This document shows, piece after piece, positions 6,094-14,590 of a stretch of 64,000 bases of DNA (its first letter is position 1; each line of letters begins with the position of its first letter). Both the position numbers and the translations under genes were made by a program. Origin of the DNA: Brevibacillus reuszeri (lineage in GTDB: Bacteria > Bacillota > Bacilli > Brevibacillales > Brevibacillaceae); contig NZ_BEXF01000008.1 in the NCBI RefSeq assembly GCF_002897295.1, positions 224,235 through 288,234 on the forward strand. Reading direction: 5' to 3'. A model generated the notes under the pieces. That model was not told the origin of the DNA. It made no database searches and saw nothing but the letters and a program-made list of their open reading frames with translations.

Positions 6094-8268
6094 TCAACGG
6101 CTAAATTCCTTTTCGAACATGGCTTGATTAGCGATGACAGGTTCTGGACCGACCGCATTGATGTTCGTCACCAAAATATCCTTCCCGCCTAAGGTACCAC
6201 CCGCTAACGTTTCAAACCCATGAATGCCGCCTCCATGAGCCCAATAGGTCTTTCCGTTCGGCAGTGTCACCTCATAGATTCCCAGTCCATATTTGCCAAA
6301 AGGCGATTCCACACCTGTTGTCATTTGCTTCATCATCTCGTCATTTAATAATTTCCCACTCAAAAGCGCACTAAAAAAGGTGGTCAAATCTTTCCCTGTC
6401 GAAATCATTTCCCCCGCAGCATTCGCGAATGAAGGATTATACTCTGTGAAATCAAACAGTTTCCCTGCCCGGTTCATGCTATAGCCTGTGGCATGCTGGC
6501 CAGGGATTTTTGGATTACTACCACTAAAGGATGTATTTGTCATCTGAAGCGGGTCGAGGATTCGTTTCTTCATCTGCACATCGTACGTTTCTCCTGTCAC
6601 CTTTTGAATAACAAGACCAGCCAGTACGGTATTTGTATTCGAATAGTCAAAGCCTGCCCCTGGTTGAAATACTGGCGGCTTAGCCAGTCCCATACGTACA
6701 AGGTCATTAACGGTATATTGAGGGAATGAGGTAGCGTACCGCATGTCTGTACTCGTATAGCTTGCAATCCCGCTCGTTTGGTTCAATAACTGACGAATCG
6801 TGATTTTGTTGCCGTCATACCCATTGCCCTTTACCACACCTGGGAGCCATTTTTCTACAGAGTCATCCAGATTCAGCTTTTTCTCCTGAGCCAACTGTAA
6901 GACAAGGGTAGCAACAAACGCCTTTGTGACACTGCCAATACGGAAAGTAAAGTCTGGCTCCATCGGATTTTTATGATCGAGGTTGGCTACACCCGCTGCA
7001 TAAGACCAGTATTCTCCGTCTCTTAACCCAGCAGCAATTATTCCAGGGACTCCTTCGACTTTTGCTTTCTGATCAATGAAGTCCTTCATTTCTTCCCCCT
7101 GTTTTTGAGCTGCTTGATCCGGGGTGGATGGTTGCTTGGCTTGTCCCGAGAATTCAGTCATCTGGATGTTCTCCATATGAGAAACAGTATCTCCTAATGC
7201 ATTGATACTCATCGCGATCACGTGCTCGCCGTCTTTTGTTCCACCTGCGAAGTTGGTGAATCCAGGAATGCCGCCTTGATGACCCCATATGGTAGTGCCA
7301 TCCGGCAATGTTACTTCCTGAATACCGAGTCCGAATTTCCCGTGTGGATTAGAAACAGTGGTTAACATTTCTTTCTGCATCTCAGGTGTTAACAATTTTC
7401 CGCCCAATAAAGAGCTAAAGAACGTTGTTAAATCTTTCGTAGTCGAGATCATAGCCCCTGCTGCGTCTGCAAACGAAGGGTTAAGGTCAGTTATATCCAT
7501 TAATGTACCGGCATTGTTAAAGTATCCATTCGGACTGTTTTTCGGAATGGATTGAGAGTTTTCCGGGAAAAACGTTTCTGTTAGTTGAAGCGGCTCAATC
7601 ACTCGTTTTCTGATTTGTTCGGCAACCGTTTCTCCTGTGACCTTTTGGATAACGAGTTTCATCAGCACTGTATTCGTATTCGAATAGCCACCCGTGGTCG
7701 GTGTGTGCTTTATTGCGCGAGAAATGAGTTGTTCTGCTGTAAACGTTTGAGTGGAGTTCTGAATTATACTTTCCTTGAGTTCACTATCTAAGTAGTCTGC
7801 CACTCCACTCGAATGATTTAATAACTGACGAATCGTAATTTTGTTACCATCATATCCGTTTCCTTGGACGACACCTGGGAGCCATTTTTCCAACGAGTCA
7901 TCGAGGCTTAGCTTCTTTTCCTCAGCTAGCTGCAGGGTCACTACACCGACGAACGATTTCGTTATACTCCCGATTCGAAATGAATAGTCGGCTTCCATCG
8001 GTTTCTTACTTTCTATATTCGCTTCGCCGGAAGCATACGACCAGAAATCATTTCCCTTCTTTACTGCAAAGAGGACACCTGGAATGTTTTCGCTGGCCGC
8101 AGCTTTATCAATCGCTTCTTTTATTTTGGCATGATCCGTTTCCTTTTGTTGCGTGATTGTCTGGTCCACACCTGCCTCCGCACAACCGTAAGTAGGAAGT
8201 ATCAGCGTTCCTATCAATAAGGCAGATAACGTAAGGGACGCTCCTTTTTGCATGTGGAATGGTTTCAT
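6094..8268 (-). CDS. Tandem double-domain serine hydrolase (class C beta-lactamase/PBP4* fold)
   Basis: The 724-residue protein has an export signal (hydrophobic residues 9-28, possibly a lipoprotein Cys29, although the TYGC box is poor) and two consecutive beta-lactamase-related domains, about residues 45-365 and 395-720. Both retain full catalytic sets: S101-x-x-K104, Y195-S-N197 and H330-Q-G in the first; S446-x-x-K449, Y542-S-N544 and H678-G-G in the second. The domains are closely similar, so an internal duplication is likely. Family members act on D-Ala-D-Ala peptides or small esters outside the cell. The gene faces a sensor/regulator gene across a 260-base divergent region and may be under its control. 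Confidence 0.88.
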   Translation of the reverse strand: MKPFHMQKGASLTLSALLIGTLILPTYGCAEAGVDQTITQQKETDHAKIKEAIDKAAASENIPGVLFAVKKGNDFWSYASGEANIESKKPMEADYSFRIGSITKSFVGVVTLQLAEEKKLSLDDSLEKWLPGVVQGNGYDGNKITIRQLLNHSSGVADYLDSELKESIIQNSTQTFTAEQLISRAIKHTPTTGGYSNTNTVLMKLVIQKVTGETVAEQIRKRVIEPLQLTETFFPENSQSIPKNSPNGYFNNAGTLMDITDLNPSFADAAGAMISTTKDLTTFFSSLLGGKLLTPEMQKEMLTTVSNPHGKFGLGIQEVTLPDGTTIWGHQGGIPGFTNFAGGTKDGEHVIAMSINALGDTVSHMENIQMTEFSGQAKQPSTPDQAAQKQGEEMKDFIDQKAKVEGVPGIIAAGLRDGEYWSYAAGVANLDHKNPMEPDFTFRIGSVTKAFVATLVLQLAQEKKLNLDDSVEKWLPGVVKGNGYDGNKITIRQLLNQTSGIASYTSTDMRYATSFPQYTVNDLVRMGLAKPPVFQPGAGFDYSNTNTVLAGLVIQKVTGETYDVQMKKRILDPLQMTNTSFSGSNPKIPGQHATGYSMNRAGKLFDFTEYNPSFANAAGEMISTGKDLTTFFSALLSGKLLNDEMMKQMTTGVESPFGKYGLGIYEVTLPNGKTYWAHGGGIHGFETLAGGTLGGKDILVTNINAVGPEPVIANQAMFEKEFSR

Positions 8269-8395
8269 TTCTCATCGCTCCTGTAAGTTGAAATGTGTTG
8301 TCTCACACATCCACCTTATTTTCAGGGCTGTAAAATCACATAGTGACAAAACCGTTTTATCTTTAGATGACATCATGCCAACCCATCATATTTGC

Positions 8396-8411
8396 GACAT
8401 GATAGAATGTC
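8396..8411. promoter_or_regulatory. Inverted repeat in the divergent control region
   Basis: GACAT-6 bases-ATGTC is a candidate operator for the adjacent NarL/LuxR-type regulator. The related half-site TGACAT recurs nearby (about 8368-8373 and 8424-8429). The region separates the double serine hydrolase and the kinase/regulator gene. The assignment is an inference. Confidence 0.35.
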
Positions 8412-8529
8412 ATAGAGGCTGTATGACATGACGCATTTCTGCTTGACGAATCGGGAATTGGTGAGGCATGATGAGTCAGAAACATTCGGGAATTTCCTTA
8501 CCATTCAAATGAGCAGGAGTACAAGACAA

Positions 8530-10314
8530 ATGTTATTCATGATAAAAAAATGGTTTTGGTACAATTGGGTGATTTTTGCCTTACGAACGATTTGGCTAGG
8601 GATCATCGTCATAGCGGATGTTATGTATCCAGCAATGATAGACGTTCCGTTCGGAGTCATCATCCTTATTGCCTTTTTGGTTTATGCCATTCCATTGATT
8701 GTTCAATATCGAAAAGAAAATTGGTATCTGGCAGTCGAAGTCTTAATGACAGGCTGTTTTTATCTATTTGTGGCCTATGTAGCGCCTGCATTGACTTGGT
8801 CTTTCGTTTTATTGGTGATCATTATTGGTGTGGCCAGCAGTCGCAGAACATATATGTGGACGGGAATCTCTAGTGGGATTATTTTTCCGGCTTTGAACGG
8901 GTTGATTACCAATCGTCTTCCGTACGAATTCATGTTTAGTTGCAGCTTTGGTTTTGCGATCGGTATGGCTTTTAGCATATTGATTGAGTCGCATAAGCAA
9001 GGCCGCATCATTCAAGAACAGAAGCAATTATTGGAGCAGCATATTAAGCAAATCGAGGAGCTTACACTGATCGAGGAACGTAATCGGCTGTCACATGAGT
9101 TGCATGACACAATTGGGCATTCGCTAACCTCGCTGATTGTGGGCGTTGAATCACTCCGATCCTCGGTTCCTGATTCACAAATCGAACGAGTCGACAAACT
9201 TGTCTCAATAGCACAAGACAGCTTGGATGATATCAGAAAGCATTTTCATCAGCTCTCTGATGCGCGGTTGAACCAATCGTTAAGTGAGGTACTATTGGAA
9301 CTGACAGAAGAATTTATGAAGTCAACAGGTGTAACGGTCAACTTCCGTGTGATCGGCAGTGAGACGCTCGTTATGCAAAAAATGAGCTTTTGTCTATATC
9401 GTTGCTTGCAAGAATCGCTCACAAATGCGGTTCGTCACGGCCAAGCAAGTGTGATATCTGTTGATCTGTATTTCGAAAGTCAGCAACTCCGTTTACAAAT
9501 CGAAGATAATGGCAACGGAATAGAATCCATCGAATTCGGTTTAGGACTAAAGGGAATGAAGGAACGGCTTGAGCAACTGCTAGGTACGCTGTCCGTTCAT
9601 TCACAATCAGGGCAAGGAACCGTTGTCATTTGTAATGTTCCCATACAGGTAGAAGCTGGACAGGGAAGTATTCGCCTACTTATTGTTGACGATCAGGTGA
9701 TGATTGCCGACAGCTTACAGCAAATCTTAAACCAGCAGGACAATTTTATTGTTGTTGGTACAGCTAGTGATGGGCAAGAGGCATTAGAACAATGTGAGCG
9801 ACACCAGCCGGATATCGTGTTAATGGACGTGCACATGCAAGGGATGAACGGACTTGCGACCTTCCTTCAAATGAAAGAACGCTGGCCGAACATGAAGATT
9901 GTGATCATGACAACGTTTGAGGATTCGGTACAGGCAGCAACAGCACTGGAGCATGGGGCGGAAGGATATATGCTGAAGTCTACTCGTCCAAAAGAGATGA
10001 TGGAAGCGATGAAGCTCATCTATAGCGGGGGAACGTGGCTTGATCAGTCGATCGCCACACGCTTATTCGAATCGATGAAGCGCCAACGTGAGCAGTTAGA
10101 GAAGTACAGCCCGAATGATCCGTATGGATTGACGAAACGAGAAAGGGAAATTTTACAGCTTTTATCGGATGGGCTTCGTTACAAATCGATTGCCACCAAA
10201 CTATATTTATCGGAGGGAACGATACGGAATTACTGTTCCACTCTTTACTCGAAGCTCGGTGTCAGCAACCGGGAAGAAGCGATTGAACTGGCGAGAAACG
10301 AGAGTATTCTATAG
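8530..10314 (+). CDS. Fused NarL-type sensor kinase and LuxR-type response regulator
   Basis: The start at 8530 is chosen because AGGAG lies ten bases upstream and the membrane domain begins there (an in-frame ATG at 8428 would add 34 residues). Residues 1-150 form about six membrane spans. A HisKA_3 dimerisation region follows with ELHDTIGH (phospho-His near 192), then an HATPase domain (ESLTNAVRHG, GLGLKGMKERL). At residue 381 a receiver domain starts (IRLLIVDDQ, phospho-Asp in VLMDVHM, Lys in MLKS). A LuxR HTH ends the protein (LTKREREILQLLSDG). Normally kinase and regulator are separate adjacent genes. Here the join is almost linker-free, suggesting loss of a stop/start junction. Confidence 0.9.
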   Translation: MLFMIKKWFWYNWVIFALRTIWLGIIVIADVMYPAMIDVPFGVIILIAFLVYAIPLIVQYRKENWYLAVEVLMTGCFYLFVAYVAPALTWSFVLLVIIIGVASSRRTYMWTGISSGIIFPALNGLITNRLPYEFMFSCSFGFAIGMAFSILIESHKQGRIIQEQKQLLEQHIKQIEELTLIEERNRLSHELHDTIGHSLTSLIVGVESLRSSVPDSQIERVDKLVSIAQDSLDDIRKHFHQLSDARLNQSLSEVLLELTEEFMKSTGVTVNFRVIGSETLVMQKMSFCLYRCLQESLTNAVRHGQASVISVDLYFESQQLRLQIEDNGNGIESIEFGLGLKGMKERLEQLLGTLSVHSQSGQGTVVICNVPIQVEAGQGSIRLLIVDDQVMIADSLQQILNQQDNFIVVGTASDGQEALEQCERHQPDIVLMDVHMQGMNGLATFLQMKERWPNMKIVIMTTFEDSVQAATALEHGAEGYMLKSTRPKEMMEAMKLIYSGGTWLDQSIATRLFESMKRQREQLEKYSPNDPYGLTKREREILQLLSDGLRYKSIATKLYLSEGTIRNYCSTLYSKLGVSNREEAIELARNESIL

Positions 10315-10366
10315 AAGACAAAAAGACGGGAGAAAACCTTGTGATTACTTGAAATAATTGGCAGTA

Positions 10367-10397
10367 AGCGACTCGATACAATCCTATTATGCTCAAA
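10367..10397 (+). repeat. Possible fourth, heavily mutated tRNA-Ala 3' end
   Basis: TTGGCAG...CGATACAATCC.ATTATGCTC recalls the tRNA segment TGGCAG...CGATCCCGCTATGCTC. It shares the exact 16-mer ATACAATCCTATTATG with the degenerate copy near 4840. The resemblance is weak by itself. The shared 16-mer makes a common origin plausible and would mark the outer edge of the accessory stretch. Confidence 0.35.
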
Positions 10398-10401
10398 CTA
10401 A

Positions 10402-10449
10402 CAAAAAGACCTTTTCGAAAGTATTTTTCTTTTGAAACGGTCTTTTTTT
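10402..10449. terminator. Terminator behind the kinase/regulator gene
   Basis: A long hairpin AAAAAGACC-TTTC...GAAA-GGTCTTTTT ends in seven Ts. It works for the plus-strand gene and could also serve the convergent gene at 10545. Confidence 0.75.
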
Positions 10450-10544
10450 CATGAACATAGATGTTTGAAAATAAAGTCTTAGATTGACTTCTGTTATTAT
10501 TGAAATAACGATTCCCAGTAAGCTAATGATAACGATGGCTTTAG

Positions 10545-10961
10545 CTATGACTTCACTTCCTCTATGTTCTGACCGATATCAACATGTTCGATTTTCCAGT
10601 GGAGGAGCGAGCTTTTATGTAGGGAAAACAGAAGATTTCCACCGAAAATTTTATTTACTGAATTATCCTCCTTGTATACAACTACTTGAAAGTCTGCGAT
10701 TACTTGAGTCTGGTTATTTGAAATTCCTACTTCATTATATGTTACCTCAAGTTTACCAAGTCGATTGTCATTTACAGATGAGAAAAATGAGTTGATCTTC
10801 GCAACATCCTCAGGCCTAAGATTTAGATTTATATTAGAACCGTTTTTAACGCTTTGGATTGCTGTTTTTACTACTTGAATGGGAGACTGATAAATAGAGT
10901 AAAAAATCATGAGAACAACAAGTAGTATTGCCACACTGATATACCCAGTTCGTTTTCTCAT
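10545..10961 (-). CDS. Membrane-anchored hypothetical protein
   Basis: A 138-residue protein has an uncleaved signal anchor at residues 6-24 (YISVAILLVVLMIFYSIY) and a soluble extracellular domain of about 110 residues. It includes charged and polar stretches such as RPEDVAKINSFFSSVNDNR and ends IGQNIEEVKS. I do not recognise the family; a DUF4878- or NTF2-like fold is conceivable. An AGGGG site precedes the ATG. It stands alone, convergent with the fused kinase/regulator. Confidence 0.6.
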   Translation of the reverse strand: MRKRTGYISVAILLVVLMIFYSIYQSPIQVVKTAIQSVKNGSNINLNLRPEDVAKINSFFSSVNDNRLGKLEVTYNEVGISNNQTQVIADFQVVVYKEDNSVNKIFGGNLLFSLHKSSLLHWKIEHVDIGQNIEEVKS

Positions 10962-11136
10962 AAGTTGTACCCCTAGTCTTATAAGAGAATTTCATCTTCA
11001 ATAAGAAAATGTTAATTCATCAGAAACTTAAAAACAGTTACAAAAAGTTAACATTTCACCTTTTGTGCAATTATTTCCAATTCCCTCGCGATATGTCAAA
11101 CAAGGAGAGAGTCTTCAACGCCGTACTCCCTACGCT

Positions 11137-11164
11137 AAAAATAACCCCCGGGAATCCCGAGGGC
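11137..11164 (-). terminator. Terminator of the small gene at 11184
   Basis: Minus-strand stem CCCTCGGG / CCCGGGGG followed by TTATTTTT, 20 bases beyond the stop codon. Confidence 0.7.
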
Positions 11165-11183
11165 CGTCGATGGATATAGCTTT

Positions 11184-11453
11184 TTACGGTGTAGTTCGAG
11201 TAATCACATTTCCGTGAATATCCTTTATTGCTCCATCAATAAAGGTAACAAACCTTCCTTCAGGAAACTCACCTGAAAAATCGGTTTTAATGAAGAGCAG
11301 TGGGTTGCTGGGATTAGAATTATCCCACATTATGAATTGCACAGAAACACCGCTCCATTCTTCATCCGCATATCCAAACGATTTTACCACTTTTTGCTTA
11401 GCAAGTGTTTCGGCGGATAAAGCTTTATCAAAACGAATAGTAATGATATTCAA
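11184..11453 (-). CDS. Hypothetical protein with Ig-like or Big_5-like sequence
   Basis: The 89-residue protein starts at the TTG at 11453, placed just behind GGAGGTGA. It reads MNIITIRFDKALSAETLAKQ and ends DGAIKDIHGNVI. The pattern RFDKALSxxTL ... GxIKDxxGN resembles the Big_5/SbsA Ig-like module (FxxPLDxxTLxxxN...IxDxxGN), which is usually part of surface proteins. Here it stands alone without a signal peptide. The resemblance is by eye and not secure. An own terminator follows. Confidence 0.5.
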   Translation of the reverse strand: MNIITIRFDKALSAETLAKQKVVKSFGYADEEWSGVSVQFIMWDNSNPSNPLLFIKTDFSGEFPEGRFVTFIDGAIKDIHGNVITRTTP

Positions 11454-11538
11454 GTCACCTCCACTTATAATGCTAGCAGTTGCTGGTGGTTCGCTATTCT
11501 CGACTTATCCCTTTTCTTTTAACAAGGGTTTCGTTCGA

Positions 11539-11580
11539 GCCTACACCGTGCGGGCGACTTTCATCGCACACGGCGTTCCA
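11539..11580 (-). other. Group II intron relic: domain V and flanks
   Basis: On the minus strand the bases between 11577 and 11547 form a domain V-like hairpin: CCGTG-TG pairs with the 3' GCACGG side, followed by a two-base bulge (CC) on the 3' strand, CGAT pairs to GTCG, and a GAAA tetraloop closes it. The CGC next to the stem matches the catalytic-triad position. Sequence 5' of it on that strand (AAAACTTTCTTATCCG) also resembles the lead-in to domain V in bacterial introns. No reverse transcriptase is present, so only the ribozyme 3' end survives. Confidence 0.65.
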
Positions 11581-11854
11581 TCAACGGATAAGAAAGTTTT
11601 TACAACGGGCACCTCTAACATACGTCACGCCTTTGATACTGTCTGCTAACGAAAGTTAACTCATTTGGTTGCAGCATTCGAAATGCCGACCGACGTTCAT
11701 CCGCCTCCAGACTGATTCCCTCCCCCTTCTCATGTAGGTGTTAGTACCAACCAAAAAGCCCTAAAATGGAAAAATATCAGCCAGTTTACATTCAGTTTAA
11801 ATCCGCAAGTTATTGTATCCATATCAAATAAACAGTGAGTAAGGAGAGGCCAGA

Positions 11855-12865
11855 ATGAACAATGGGCATAGCAATGAATGGGCAGTAGAAGCCCGTGGGC
11901 TTGTAAAAACATTCGGGAGCAATCGTGCTGTAGACGGTGTGGATTTGAACGTACGCGCCGGTTCGATTTACGGCGTTCTCGGACCCAATGGAGCGGGGAA
12001 AACAACGACAATTAGCATGTTAGCGACACTGCTCCGACCAGATGCCGGGGAGGCACGCATTTTCGGGCATGATGTGGTGAAGGAGTCGCATATCGTACGG
12101 CAGTTGATTGGAGTGACGGGGCAATATGCCTCGGTGGATGAGTCGCTTAGCGCTACGGAGAACCTGATTATTTTCTCCCGACTGCTCGGACTGAGTCGCT
12201 CTGAGGCACGGCGCAAGGCAACGGATTTGCTGGAGGAATTCGGTTTGACTGAAGCCGCGAAGCGTCCGCTGAAGCAGTTCTCTGGAGGTATGCGCCGCCG
12301 GCTGGATTTGGCAGCTAGTCTCATCGCGCAGCCACCGCTCATTTTCCTCGACGAACCGACGACTGGGCTGGACCCGCGAACGCGTTCGCAGATGTGGGAT
12401 ACGATTCGTCGCTTGGTGGTGACAGGGTCGACCGTGCTGCTCACCACACAATACCTCGATGAAGCAGACCAATTGGCAGACCGGATCGCGGTGATCGATC
12501 GGGGCCGTGTCGTTGCAGAGGGTACGGTGGATGAATTGAAAGCATCCGTCGGGACTTCAGCGCTACATTTGCGCGTCCATCATACTCAGGATATCGCGGA
12601 TGCTAGGGAAATCGTGGAGAAGGTGCTCGATGTTCGTTCCAGTATAACTGCAGAAGCCGGCAAGATCACGGCACCAATGGCAAACGCCGATCAGGTAACG
12701 GATTTGCTAATCGCTTTGCGCACCCGGGGAATTAAGCTCGCCGAGATCAGTGTGCAGAAGCCGACCTTGGATGAAGTATTCTTAACGATCACGGGGAACG
12801 ATGCAACCGAGAATGTGCCGCAATCTTCCGAACAAGCGAACAGAATGGAGGAAGCCAGAGTATGA
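11855..12865 (+). CDS. ABC exporter ATP-binding protein, DrrA family
   Basis: A 336-residue ATPase of the daunorubicin-resistance (DrrA) type, which powers efflux of drugs or lipids together with an ABC-2 permease. It has Walker A GPNGAGKTT near residue 38, signature FSGGMRRRLDLA, Walker B LIFLDEPTTGLD and the H-loop region TTQYLDEAD, in which the usual His is replaced by Gln as in the family. The C-terminal 100 residues form the DrrA-specific tail (KPTLDEVFLTITG). AAGGAGAGG precedes the ATG. Its last codons overlap the permease start (ATGA), indicating translational coupling. Confidence 0.93.
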   Translation: MNNGHSNEWAVEARGLVKTFGSNRAVDGVDLNVRAGSIYGVLGPNGAGKTTTISMLATLLRPDAGEARIFGHDVVKESHIVRQLIGVTGQYASVDESLSATENLIIFSRLLGLSRSEARRKATDLLEEFGLTEAAKRPLKQFSGGMRRRLDLAASLIAQPPLIFLDEPTTGLDPRTRSQMWDTIRRLVVTGSTVLLTTQYLDEADQLADRIAVIDRGRVVAEGTVDELKASVGTSALHLRVHHTQDIADAREIVEKVLDVRSSITAEAGKITAPMANADQVTDLLIALRTRGIKLAEISVQKPTLDEVFLTITGNDATENVPQSSEQANRMEEARV

Positions 12866-13677
12866 AAAGCACATCCTTGGGACGAGAATTTGACCGTCCA
12901 TTAAAAAATCATGCGGGTTTCGGTCAAACGCTTCGCAACTCGCTGACGATGGCCTACCGGGGATTGCTGAAGATCCGGCGCACTCCCGAGCAATTGTTTG
13001 ATGTCACGCTTCAGCCTATTCTGTTTACGTTGATGTTTACGTATATATTTGGCGGCGCTATTTCAGGAAATGTAGAAAGCTACTTGCCGATCATCATTCC
13101 TGGTATCCTCGTGCAGACTGTCATCGGCACTTCTATCGTCACGGGCGTCCAGCTCCGTGAGGACATGGATAAAGGCGTGTTCGACCGGTTCAAATCGCTA
13201 CCGATCGCCCGCATCGCGCCATTGGCCGGAGCCCTCCTCGCAGACACAGTGCGATATACCATTGCTACCGTGCTCACCTTTGTGATGGGATATATCATGG
13301 GCTATCATCCTGCTGGCGGCCTGGGATTCGTCGCGATCGCCGCGCTGCTTGTCATTACCTGCTCGTGGGCAGTTAGCTGGATTTTTGCCTTTTTCGGTGT
13401 CATTGCTCGTACCGCCTCAAGCGTACAAGGAATTTCCATGATCGTACTGTTTCCGCTCACCTTTCTCTCCAATGCATTCGTACCAGTGGAAACAATGCCG
13501 AATTGGCTCCAGTGGTTTGTAAATATCAACCCGATCTCCCATTTGGTCAGCGCCGTCCGTGAACTGACGAATAGCGGCATGATAGGCTTCGAGTTTATTA
13601 TTTCTCTTGTAAGTGCTGCAGTTATTGTGGCTGTCTTCGCGCCACTCACAGTACGTGCATATATGCGCCGTACTTAA
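12862..13677 (+). CDS. ABC-2 type permease, DrrB family
   Basis: The 271-residue membrane partner of the preceding ATPase has six predicted spans and the ABC-2 signature after the fourth (FPLTFLSNAFVPVETMPNWLQ, shown in part), followed by NPISHLVSAVRELT. The start codon overlaps the upstream stop by four bases. Together the pair should form a complete exporter. Substrates of the family include anthracyclines, other antibiotics and glycolipids; the actual substrate is unknown. A strong terminator closes the operon. Confidence 0.93.
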   Translation: MKSTSLGREFDRPLKNHAGFGQTLRNSLTMAYRGLLKIRRTPEQLFDVTLQPILFTLMFTYIFGGAISGNVESYLPIIIPGILVQTVIGTSIVTGVQLREDMDKGVFDRFKSLPIARIAPLAGALLADTVRYTIATVLTFVMGYIMGYHPAGGLGFVAIAALLVITCSWAVSWIFAFFGVIARTASSVQGISMIVLFPLTFLSNAFVPVETMPNWLQWFVNINPISHLVSAVRELTNSGMIGFEFIISLVSAAVIVAVFAPLTVRAYMRRT

Positions 13678-13702
13678 AATTTCATTCTTATGAAGCAACG
13701 AC

Positions 13703-13728
13703 AAAAACGGCAGAGATGCCGTTTTTTG
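13703..13728 (+). terminator. Terminator of the DrrAB-type operon
   Basis: Stem AAAAACGGCA / TGCCGTTTTT with loop GAGA and a T run. Confidence 0.85.
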
Positions 13729-13891
13729 TTGGATGAAGATCGAATAACACCCAGTTGAGCTTCGCTTAATTGCCTGTTTTTAATGATTGCCCCCGCCGCC
13801 AGCTCATCTTCAGAAATACTTCAGAAATTCCTTTGCTCGTTCCGAAGAAATATTTCTTAGCATAAGGATACCATCTGGGGGAGGGAAACTT

Positions 13892-14455
13892 ATGCTAGAA
13901 AATATCCTAGAAAAGCTATTGTTTCTATACAAATTTTCATGTGCACCTAAACAAATCGGCAGCCTTACACCGAGCTCAATCTTTTTGGCCAAGAAAATGC
14001 TCGAGCCTGTGAAGTGGAATCAGGCCCGGCATATTGCAGAGCTGGGGGCAGGCACGGGTGCCATTACTAAATATATCAAAGCTACCAACACTGAAAATGC
14101 AAAGGTGCTGCTTTTTGAAAAGGATACTCTGCTGCGCAACAAATTAGCAGAACGATTCCATGACTATACCTGTTACCCTGATGCGTGTTACCTACAGGAT
14201 GCACTTCAAAACGAAGGAATGGATCATCTAGACTGCATTTTGAGCGGACTGCCGTTTTTCAATTTCCCACAGCAGCTACGTGATCGGCTCATGGAGCAAA
14301 TCGTAATCTCACTGAGACCGGGCGGATTATTCATCGCCTTCCAATACTCACAGCAGATGAAAAAACAGCTAAGCGGCCTGTTCGAGATCGAGGAGATTCA
14401 TTACGTACCATTGAATATTCCGCCGGCATTTGTATACGTCTGTCGCAAACGGTAA
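13892..14455 (+). CDS. SAM-dependent methyltransferase (phospholipid N-methyltransferase/KsgA-like)
   Basis: From the ATG at 13892, preceded by GGGGGAGGG, the protein has 187 residues. Motif I for S-adenosylmethionine binding is clear (IAELGAGTGAITKYI), an acidic motif II follows (LLFEKD) and motif IV reads CILSGLPFFNFP. The SGLPFFNFP stretch matches the SGxPxxxxP motif of phospholipid N-methyltransferases such as PmtA and related proteins, and differs from the NxPY motif of rRNA dimethylases. It stands upstream of the VanRS-like system, about 140 bases apart, and behind the exporter. A role in membrane modification under envelope stress is possible but not shown. Confidence 0.8.
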   Translation: MLENILEKLLFLYKFSCAPKQIGSLTPSSIFLAKKMLEPVKWNQARHIAELGAGTGAITKYIKATNTENAKVLLFEKDTLLRNKLAERFHDYTCYPDACYLQDALQNEGMDHLDCILSGLPFFNFPQQLRDRLMEQIVISLRPGGLFIAFQYSQQMKKQLSGLFEIEEIHYVPLNIPPAFVYVCRKR

Positions 14456-14590
14456 CGGCGAAGCAGGCAGAGACACTATTCATAATTTGTGGTAGCTTTG
14501 CATTAGGGGTAAGTCATTATTTTCCAGATGCTCGTCCTACCATGTCTTCGATGGCTGGCCGAAGCAAAACTTGCAAGGGAGTGATAGAGC

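Noticed and set aside
11290..11649. Plus-strand 119-codon frame
   Set aside because: It is antisense to the small gene at 11184-11453 and runs through the domain V hairpin of the intron relic; no start signal.
11968..12472. Long minus-strand frames inside the DrrA-type gene
   Set aside because: Antisense shadows of a well-supported ATPase gene with all ABC motifs.
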